Shown here piece after piece: positions 57,125-64,000 of a DNA stretch of 64,000 nucleotides. Position 1 is the stretch's first letter; each line of letters opens with the position of its first letter. The DNA is from Isoetes taiwanensis (taxonomy: Eukaryota; Streptophyta; Lycopodiopsida; Isoetales; Isoetaceae). The stretch is from contig JAJEKV010000241.1 in NCBI GenBank assembly GCA_021234155.1, positions 62,001 to 126,000 of the forward strand, given 5' to 3'. A program made the translations under genes and the position numbers. The notes below the pieces were generated by a model. The model searched no databases, was not told the DNA's origin, and worked only from the letters and a program-made list of their open reading frames with translations.

Positions 57125-57652
57125 TTGTGTTCATCCACTCATAGAGTACTGACCTGTCATGCTTGCAGGAAGATGCCCATGCCTTTGTCTTCTGATGCTG
57201 ACATGGAAAATGGTCACGAACAAGTGGCTCATTTGCCTGCACCTCCTGATAGGCCTCCTGAGCCACCATTGCCACAAGCTCCTTCTGTTCAGCCTCCCAA
57301 TGTGGAAACTCTAATTTCCAATGGCTTGCCACATCCTACCATAGCATCTCCAGATGCTGAGCATGCCCACGTTGCATCGGAATTGCTCACTAGCGTCGTG
57401 AACATTAACACACTTGCTGAAACTGTGGCAGCCTCTGTGCGATTGTTGAGGATGCAGTTGGGACGTCTGTTTCATGAACTTGAGGAGACAATTGGCAGCA
57501 TGGAATGGGACGAGGTGGCTGTTTCTACAAGGGAGAGGCAGGCTCTGAGAAGTCATATGAATTTAGCCCGGGCACTCTTGTTACGAGAACTGAGGCATAT
57601 TGATAGGTACTTTGTTATGTTACAATTTCTTTGTCATGTTCTGTCATTCTAA
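57125..57652 (+). CDS. Right-arm ORF 4, proline-rich then helical, unknown family
   Basis: A 175-codon frame. Residues 30-70 are Pro-rich (LPAPPDRPPEPPLPQAP). Residues 80-165 look alpha-helical with regular Leu/Arg spacing (LRMQLGRLFHELEETIGSME, ALRSHMNLARALLLREL). In the left arm the same DNA (46271-46800) is frameshifted by short replaced blocks, so the right arm holds the better-kept version. No known domain was recognised. Confidence 0.4.
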   Translation: MCSSTHRVLTCHACRKMPMPLSSDADMENGHEQVAHLPAPPDRPPEPPLPQAPSVQPPNVETLISNGLPHPTIASPDAEHAHVASELLTSVVNINTLAETVAASVRLLRMQLGRLFHELEETIGSMEWDEVAVSTRERQALRSHMNLARALLLRELRHIDRYFVMLQFLCHVLSF

Positions 57653-58507
57653 CAGATGCACAGGCATAGGACAGGCTTGCGAGGCGCCACGCGGAGGCAC
57701 TGAACATTACAAGCAACTGATGACATTTCTTTTCTTGTGGAATCTCAAACTGTTTGCTGCTGTTTTTGGTTTGATGTAGGTGCATTGCATCGTGTGCTTG
57801 GAGCATGTACGTTGCATTACAAAAGGTAAAAAATGTGTTCCTTAGTTTCTGTTTTGAAGTTAATTGCATATGCATTTGCATGCGGGATCATTTGCATGGG
57901 ATTAGCCCCCTGCCATAATGGGGAGCCCTTTGGGGAGCCTCATTATGGTTGGTGAAGCATGATGGAACCGGCTTCGGTCGGCGGGGTTCAACTCCCCGTG
58001 CTTCAGTGTTTTGTTTGCTTGTTTATTGTGTTGTTAATCTGCTGTAGCAGGTGCAGCAGGTTCTTCATGTTAGGAATGCAGGTGCTTCATTGTTCTTTCT
58101 GTTTCTTTACTGTGTTTTGGAGGTGCTGTAGCAGATGCAGCAGAATCGTGTGCACTTTCTGGACAGGTTTCCCTCTGCCCTTGTTATGGGTATGGCCCAA
58201 TGTAATTTGATTTTGAGGTAATACAGAACTGCATGTAGTTGCTGCTGTAAATGTATTGTTGCTGTAAATGTATGTCACACATGTTTCTGGTTTCCGTAGT
58301 TAGTAGTTGTATGTACATTTGGATTTGACTTCAAGTGAATACGTCCGCATCAACCTTAGGCTGACGTGGAAATGGGGTTTTGACCCCATCTTGACTTGGC
58401 TTGGACGGTCCTGCTTTTGGTATGTGGCATATCCTTGAATATATGCCACATTTGGATGGTTAGGATGAAGCGAATATAGGATGAAGCGAATATAGGACAG
58501 ATGAAGA

Positions 58508-59190
58508 TGGGATTTGAACCCACAAATCCGAAAGCATCGTGAAAAACAGTAGAAGAACATTAGGAAAACTCTGCAACAGTTACTGTGATGGCCTCAAATG
58601 GGGCTTAAAACAACATATAGCTGCCGGATTTGCTGCCAAGATCAGCATAAAGCAGGCCCAGAGGGCCGATTTGCTCTATAAAAGCATCATAAAGCGAAAA
58701 TATGGCACTTGCATTAAAGAAATAACTAAATCAATGTAGAACATTATGAAAATGCGGTAAAGCATGAAAACTCTGCAACAGATACTGTGATGGCCCTCAC
58801 ATGGTGCTTAAAATAGCATACCTACTGGATTTTCTGCCAAGATCAGCCTAAAGCAGGTCCAGAGGGCCGATTTGCTCTATAAAAGGATCATGGATGACAC
58901 CGCTACCTGCATGCAAGAAATAATAGCACAGGACGAGTCGTGGAAGCATATTCTAAGCTTCTGACTGCTACCCTGGAAGAAATCGGCCTCAAAGCCTTAG
59001 GCCATGCAAACTCTGAATACCTGTAAGCAGAAACCAAAGAAAGGTTGAAAAATAAGGCAAGCGCCATAGAAACAATAAAAGACTGAAGAATAGGGCGCAT
59101 CCGGACTTGGAAAATCTGAGGCAAATACCAAGTAGTTGAGCGCGTTAGCCACTGGGCTCCAAGACCACAGAGCGCCATCAAGCAGCTGCC
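58508..59190. repeat. Tandem repeat of about 202 bp outside the right arm
   Basis: Sequence starting AAAACTCTGCAACAG at 58565 recurs at 58767. Both copies share CTGTGATGGCC, GCCAAGATCAGC, TAAAGCAGG and CCAGAGGGCCGATTTGCTCT. The copies are perhaps 80 percent similar. The T-arm-like GGGATTTGAACCC at 58508-58520 is not part of a foldable tRNA. No gene is recognised. Confidence 0.75.
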
Positions 59191-59275
59191 CATCGCCATA
59201 GCCGGCCACTGCCATCGCCGAACCTCCCCTCGAAAAAATGTGGGGGGGCAAATTTGCTCCCCATTTCCATGTTGT

Positions 59276-59390
59276 GGGGGCATGGCCATTGGTCCCCCAT
59301 TCCGGTGTGGCCGGTGACCCGCTCCCGGCTTCGCCAGTCACGGGTCCCCGCCGGTCCACACCGGAATGGGGTCTTAATGGCCATGCCCCC
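59276..59390. repeat. GC-rich foldback element
   Basis: The left arm 59276-59314 (GGGGGCATGGCCATT...CCATTCCGGTGTGGCCGG) and the right arm 59351-59390 (CCGGTCCACACCGGAATGG...AATGGCCATGCCCCC) are near-perfect inverted repeats around a 36-bp loop. The whole is about 115 bp and strikingly GC-rich. It is MITE-like or a foldback end; no target-site duplication was identified. Confidence 0.85.
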
Positions 59391-60325
59391 ATAGAAAACC
59401 GTCTTTTGTTTGGGATACTATTATCAGTGTAATTGCTTTTCAGGTTGGCAAACTAGACAGAATTTGCCACAGAAGCAAACACCCAAATTGTGCCTCTCCG
59501 TATCGCAATGCATTATAGAATACGATCAGGAAATACACGACATCAGATAACCAAAAAACCTCCTTATAGATTGATGTACCAATGTAGATTCATCCCCTTA
59601 ATAACAAGGAAGCGAGAAACGCCACTATATATTTATGCAAAAATGTCGATTCATTCGCTTCCAAGGAGAATCCACAAAATTAAGATGAAAAATGAAATTA
59701 TTTATGTGCTTACAAGGAGAATCCACAAATTAAGGTGGAAAATGAAATTATTTCTGTTTTGGGTTTTGTATAAGACAATAATCCAGGACGAATTCCTGTC
59801 GACAGACGAAATGCAACCTAGATTGCAATTCCCTTCAACGTGGATGCAACGTGGGTTGCGTTCCACCTTTGGAGCTCCAGAATAAGGGGTAAAGGCTTCA
59901 AAGTCAGGGGTAGAAAGCGTGGGAATGAGAAGTAGATGAAATGCAAGGTAAATTCAGGAACGACCGCTACTGTTGAGCTTGCTAGAAGTTCAGGAAAAGA
60001 GATGGCTAGAAGTTCGAAAAAAAAAAACTGGGCCAGATGGCGCAGTGCCATTGGCGGATACTGCAAAACATGAAAGAATGAAATTATTACTACTTTGAGT
60101 CATGTGTGGTCGTAAGGCCAGGACAATATGAATTATGAAGCAAGGAAAGGACAATATAAAGTGGAGGAAAGGACAATCTGAAGCACCTTACCATGGTGCT
60201 GAACCTCTGAATCTTCACTACCTAAAAGCAAAAATGGTAAAGAGTGTTTTGGTGTCAACCTCTATTGCTGTATCAAACAAGGTGCTGCCGTAGCATGATC
60301 GGTTGCTCAGAAATATGAAGAAGAA
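59391..60325. other. Gene-free stretch with a short tandem repeat
   Basis: No gene is recognised. A tandem pair of about 54 bp lies at about 59665-59760 (AAGGAGAATCCACAAA followed by AATGAAATTATTT, twice). Confidence 0.45.
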
Positions 60326-60646
60326 TCACCGAAAAAACAAGGAACGAAGGAAACCTATGGCCCTACATAAGCATCGAAAAGAAACAAGGTGCTGCGCACG
60401 GAGGGTTGCCCTTCGGTGGCCCGAGAGTGTGTTTTCATGTTTCTGGGATGTGGACCTACATTCTTGTGTATAAACCCTAAGGAGCTCTTGATTTTCCTTC
60501 AACACGCCAGTAAAATAATCGTAAGCCACATTTTCTCGACTCCTTTGATCCTCTTTCATATCTTCCGAGTTGCCTGATTCTTCATCTAAAGACATATATT
60601 CAATATCCAACATATCGTCTTCATCATCCTCTTCCTGGCAATGCAA
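60326..60646 (-). CDS. Acidic ORF of unknown family, possibly an exon fragment
   Basis: A 106-codon minus-strand frame. Its N-terminal half is very acidic (QEEDDEDDMLDIEYMSLDEE) and continues EDMKEDQRSRENVAYDYF and LKENQELLRVYTQE, which reads like real protein. The C-terminal 35 codons (HENTLSGHRRATLRAQHLV) belong to the short repeat shared with 45.2 kb, so the natural coding part probably ends near 60470. I cannot name the family. It may be a gene fragment like its neighbours. Confidence 0.35.
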   Translation of the reverse strand: MHCQEEDDEDDMLDIEYMSLDEESGNSEDMKEDQRSRENVAYDYFTGVLKENQELLRVYTQECRSTSQKHENTLSGHRRATLRAQHLVSFRCLCRAIGFLRSLFFR

Positions 60647-60837
60647 ACTCCTCAGAAACTCAAAAAAGCTCTTGGCACTCGGCTGTTTTTTTGGTCTTTA
60701 TGTACTTCTTGATTATCTTTGCCGGATGCATAACCTACAACACTTTCGCCATCTCAGCCCCCCCTTACGTCAGCCCGAATTAGCAAGAATCATTCCTCCG
60801 CCTCCTCCAGACAACACAACCCCACCTCGGTTCCATT

Positions 60838-61067
60838 CTTAGTCAAGGAAGCATCTCCAGCAAACCTTATAAGCAGCCACTCTGGCCTTGGGAGCCATCC
60901 CTTCCGCAGTCCCCTCGGCAAATCCCAGCATGCTGGCATGGTATACATAACGCCCAACAATAGTGGAAGCGGTGTAGGAGTGCCATGCCCATCGAATCCC
61001 GGCGGATTTGAACTCCGAGGTCTCATTTATGGGTCTGCTCCTGTAAAAATAACGAGCCCCCACAAGC
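60838..61067 (-). pseudogene. Subtilisin-like protease (subtilase) fragment
   Basis: On the minus strand this encodes GARYFYRSRPINETSEF, YTASTIVGRYVYHASMLGF and GTAEGMAPKARVAAYKVCW, typical of plant subtilases around the catalytic His. The DGHGTHT motif is damaged: this frame reads WAWHSYT, while a second frame (60790-61026) reads GFDGHGTPT, so a frameshift falls at the active site. The frame ends soon after (CWRCFLD then stop). The rest of the protease (Asp region, PA insert, Ser region) is absent. It is a stray fragment on the same strand as the ARO-like pseudogene to the right. Confidence 0.85.
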
Positions 61068-61183
61068 TTGTTATTACAATGTGAGGCATTGCACCCAGGA
61101 CAACAAGCAAAAAGAAGAGCAACACGGCGAGCAGCATAGCCATAGCCAAAGCCGGAGTCCTTAAGGGGGTTCGGGCGGCAACA

Positions 61184-61320
61184 GGGCTGACCGCCAGTTT
61201 ACTGGCAACAACCAGTTTGGAGCAGTCACTAGCATATGCTAGGCATATGCTGGCATATACTTAAATTATGCTACAAACCCATTATAAACGAGGGTTTGCC
61301 CCTAGGGGCAACCCAAAAAA
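61184..61320 (-). repeat. Dispersed repeat, inverted partner of 40243-40385
   Basis: Its reverse complement matches 40243-40385: TTTTTTGGGTTGCCCCTAGG near one end, then GCATATGCCTAG, CTGCTCCAAACTGG and TTGCCAGTAAACTGGC. A related shorter copy lies at 61565-61665 (GGGTATATTCCAGCATATACCC ... CCCTTAGGGGCAACC). This is a small dispersed element of unknown type. Confidence 0.75.
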
Positions 61321-62870
61321 TGTGGCGGCGTGACATGCTCTTGGATTTTGTAGCAATGGTTCATAGAGCATTTGCTGGTGATCTCGCATCGTTCGATAAG
61401 TTCCAGTGGTGGGTGCTGCAGTGAGATGCATGTCGGCTTGTCCTGGGTCTCGAGTGGTGGGTCTTTGCGGTGAGATGCATGTCGGTTTGCCCTGGCTGAA
61501 CAACAAGGGCAACTAGTTCAATCAACAACACAAGGCAGCAAAATGACTGGCCACACCAGGTTTAGGGCATTCATCAAATATATTCGGGTATATTCCAGCA
61601 TATACCCAGAATATCCCACATCACCACATGAACGAAGGCTTGCCCTTAGGGGCAACCTAATAATGAAAAAGACATGTTTGAAACTTGTGACAACATATTG
61701 TCTTGGCGTAATTTTTCTAATTGAAGAGGGAAATATCGCGATAGCCGGGCCATAAATTTCACAATTTAGGACTATTCAAATAAAGCCACACACTACCCCT
61801 TTAACTGCTTTTCCTAAAATCTAAATCTGCATGGAGAGCTTCCCGCCTTTTTTCTTTGGTGGGAAGACATGGGCACTCATAAGGCGGTTGCCATTTGCAA
61901 GGAGAAAAATGAAATTGATGTTAAAGAAGAGCATCTGCTAGCACAAAAAGGGTGCTTTTTATTGCCTCATATTCGTATCCTCGTTGTGAAGTTGAAGATT
62001 CAGGTGCCATAAAGTCAAAAGTCGTCTTCTTGTTATCTTTCCTATTGCATTGTCTCGATTGATTTTGGGTTTAAAATCCCGGAACATGTTCTCTAAGTCC
62101 CTCAGATCCAAGAAAAGAAACGGCATGTATTAGAAGAAAAAAAAACAAGATACAATATACAATTCTGCTCAAAAATGAACAGAGGGTCATCCATGCAACA
62201 TCATTTAACAATAGGATTAAGAAAAATAATGAAATTCAAACTCCGTATCCTGCTAAAGACTTAGCCTGTTTAAACAATCTTCAAATGGTGAACTTCATGA
62301 TTAACAGTACCTTCTCACCACAATACAAACAAAATGTGTCAACGAGGAGAATAAGAACTTGGTTGTCGTGGTCATCAATGACAAGCTCCCCACTGTAGGT
62401 AGCGTCATGATTATGCAATTTTCATATTTTGTTTTGCGAATCCTTCAGGTTTGCCTTACTCGATATATAGTCAGATTTTGTGTTCATTGTGAGGCGCTTT
62501 GTCTTCCAAACCGACATAGCACAAACAAAGGTGCCATCCAAATATGATGAGCCTTTAACATGCAAGTGCCACCTCCTTATTTTTAAGAATTTGCCATCCA
62601 TTGTGCGTAAGCCCATGTCACCAAACATATGGCATCCACCAATGGGAAAAGAAATGGTTATGAAGAGTGGCTACAAAATCAATATATTTCCCAAGCACAT
62701 GAAAATCTAACTCCCGCTTATTATGGTTCGCTTAAAGCAGTCTTTCATATAGTGCAACAAAGATAAACAATTATCTCTTTTACGATGTTTGAAATAATCG
62801 GACCGAGTCCTCAGTAATAAGTACCTATTTCTAAGTCGTGAATGACCACCCCCGACTATCACTTTGGTAT
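61321..62870. other. Gene-free stretch
   Basis: No gene is recognised. A tandem pair of about 52 bp lies at about 61410-61500 (GGTGGGT...GTGAGATGCATGTCGG, twice). A minus-strand ORF at 62422-62628 (KIRRWHLHVKGSSYLDGTFV) is unassigned. Confidence 0.4.
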
Positions 62871-62874
62871 AATT

Positions 62875-64000
62875 CAAGCTTTTCTATTGCCGTTGAAACT
62901 AAGTTCTCCATATCGTATCGCATCGAGGTGACTTGATCTTGTAGCTTGTTTAAAAAGCTCAAAGCATCTGCTTTTCAGGGAATCATCATCCCCCGCATTC
63001 ACAACAATATTACATAACAAGATCAAAGAAGGAACTTGTGCGGGGACCTTCGAACAAAACAAGTTGAACCAAATAAGATGCTCCATTGGCGTCTAATATT
63101 GCTTTTAGAGTCTTTGTTGACAAAGGAAATTATCCTTTTCTCGTATTGAATTTTCCTAGGGCTATTGCAGCCTCTTTTTTCAACTTCATAATTGTTAGAT
63201 GCTAGGCGAAAGCAAGAATTGTATGTACCACCTTGACCTCCTTTGCAGGAAATATTCTTGCAATGCATCCAATTGCCTTTAAACAACATACTTGCAGCTC
63301 ACGGTTCTCCGTTTCAATGACTCTTAGTAACTGTTTCTACAATGGCCCTCACAGGATGGCGAAGTTCATCTTAAATGCTGCCCTCTTTAACTCCGGTTAG
63401 TCTTCTTCATTTGCTTACTGCAATTTCCATGACTGCCATGATTGAGTTTTTCTGCACTTGTCTTGTTTCCTTCTCAATTAATTGTGCAAAACAAAGTAAT
63501 GCTCTTGTGTCAGTAATAAATTTGCAATTCCTTACATTCTTAACTGCTAGTTTCCATAGTGCATGTGCCACTTCTGCCTTCATCTTGGATACAGTTTGTG
63601 CATCAACCTGCTCTCTTTCCTTTCTATTATAGTCCCTTTGAGAAACCCCAAACATTGATCCGCCATTTTCCCACTGTTGCTTCTTGAATGGTGGTGGTTA
63701 GGAGATGCCAAATAACTTGATGGAGCAGCATCAAATGGACCTTTTGGCTTCCCTTGAGGCCAATTACCAGAAGCTTTTGAAGGATCAGCCACTTTTTTCT
63801 CTAACCATGCGGGTTTGTCTCGACCCAAACTTTCCATCATTTGTCTCAAAATTTTATTTTGATATTCTTCCCAATTGTTTCCTACATTTGGTTGAGCTCC
63901 AGCCTTGCTTTGGGCCACGCTCTTAACTATAGTGTGCATTGTTGGTGGATTCTGTGGTTTTGTTGGTTCTTCAATGGTATCATATGAAAGAAGTGTAACC
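62875..64000 (-). pseudogene. Armadillo-repeat (ARO-type) protein gene, frameshifted, truncated by the window edge
   Basis: Minus-strand frames match plant ARMADILLO REPEAT ONLY proteins. The frame 63580-63939 begins MHTIVKSVAQSK and holds EYQNKILRQMMESLGR. The frame 63407-63655 holds MKAEVAHALWKLAVKNVRNC and ITDTRALLCFAQLIEKETRQ, an ARM-repeat stretch. Further left, in changing frames, come ENRELQVCCLKAIGCIARIF, KKEAAIALGKF and GASYLVQLVLFEG (63060-63290), and finally HLDAIRYGELSF near 62890-62930, which corresponds to the protein's C-terminal region. At least one frameshift near 63650 and several stops further left break the gene. The N-terminal part lies beyond the window. Introns are not evident in the coding stretch seen. 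Confidence 0.82.

Larger units (their letters stand above)
55548..58507 (+). repeat. Right arm of the giant inverted repeat around UBP14
   Basis: This 2.96-kb arm is the inverted partner of 45388-48438. It starts TATTAGGTTCCCAAAATG and ends with a doubled 16-bp unit (GATGAAGCGAATATAG, twice) and GACAGATGAAGA. Long stretches are identical to the left arm, for example the region with GTCTCACTTTGGGTTATCTT (56154 onward). They alternate with short blocks that are quite different. Its plus-strand ORFs point away from UBP14. An imperfect hairpin (CCATAATGGGGAGCCC...GGGGAGCCTCATTATGG) lies at about 57914-57950, with its match at about 45964-46000. Confidence 0.92.

Noticed and set aside
58508-58532. 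tRNA-like T arm (GGGATTTGAACCC on the plus strand) at the outer edge of the right arm
   Set aside because: No matching acceptor, D or anticodon arm could be folded on either side; only the T-arm resemblance exists.

Overview
The window is a piece of a land-plant nuclear genome. Three host genes can be followed exon by exon with no break: the augmin subunit AUG7/HAUS7, the plastid acyl-ACP thioesterase FATB, and the ubiquitin protease UBP14 (USP5/IsoT family). A fourth multi-exon gene encodes a coiled-coil protein I do not recognise. Decayed pieces of three more plant gene families are present (ETO1, a subtilase, an ARO-type armadillo protein). GT-AG introns of 68 bp to 1.7 kb and abundant degraded retroelements fit a medium-to-large plant genome. 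The FATB N-terminus does not look like the usual flowering-plant one, so a fern or other non-flowering lineage is possible, but I cannot name the species.

Layout. 1-4.7 kb: internal region of a decayed Ty3/gypsy chromovirus (protease, RT, RNase H, integrase, chromodomain), followed by its polypurine tract and LTR-like sequence to about 6.5 kb. 7.88-8.33 kb: a diverged inverted LTR-like piece. 8.79-13.19 kb (+): AUG7, nine coding exons. 14.4-16.0 kb: remnant of a Ty1/copia element with primer-binding site and gag fragment. 16.4-18.8 kb (-): LINE remnant. 18.84-19.25 kb: array of 57-bp (19-codon) repeats. 20.0-22.55 kb: a 1.17-kb tandem duplication carrying a LINE 3' end. 23.08-25.29 kb (+): FATB, six coding exons, one with a GC-AG intron. 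25.3-33.7 kb: mostly repeats, a LINE remnant (30.0-31.8 kb, -) and foldback sequences. 33.72-33.80 kb (-): tRNA-Val(AAC). 33.99-36.43 kb (+): coiled-coil gene. 38.2-38.6 kb: LINE RT fragment. 41.9-42.85 kb (+): intron-containing ETO1 pseudogene fragment.

45.39-58.51 kb is the most unusual part. Two arms of about 3 kb, inverted relative to each other, enclose a 7.1-kb interval that contains the complete UBP14 gene (20 coding exons) and little else. The arms carry ORFs of unknown family that read outward from UBP14; they are long and open in the right arm and frameshifted in the left. Differences between the arms come as short replaced blocks between identical stretches. Shorter inverted pairs lie outside the arms (45.2/60.4 kb and 40.3/61.25 kb). 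To the right are a subtilase fragment (60.84-61.07 kb, -) and a frameshifted ARO-like gene (62.9-64.0 kb, -) that runs off the window.

The intact genes are unrelated housekeeping genes: AUG7 in spindle microtubule nucleation, FATB in release of saturated fatty acids from plastids, UBP14 in disassembly of free ubiquitin chains. Nothing suggests that they work together. All exon boundaries were read by eye from splice consensus, frame and remembered similarity to Arabidopsis proteins; no alignment or database search was run.
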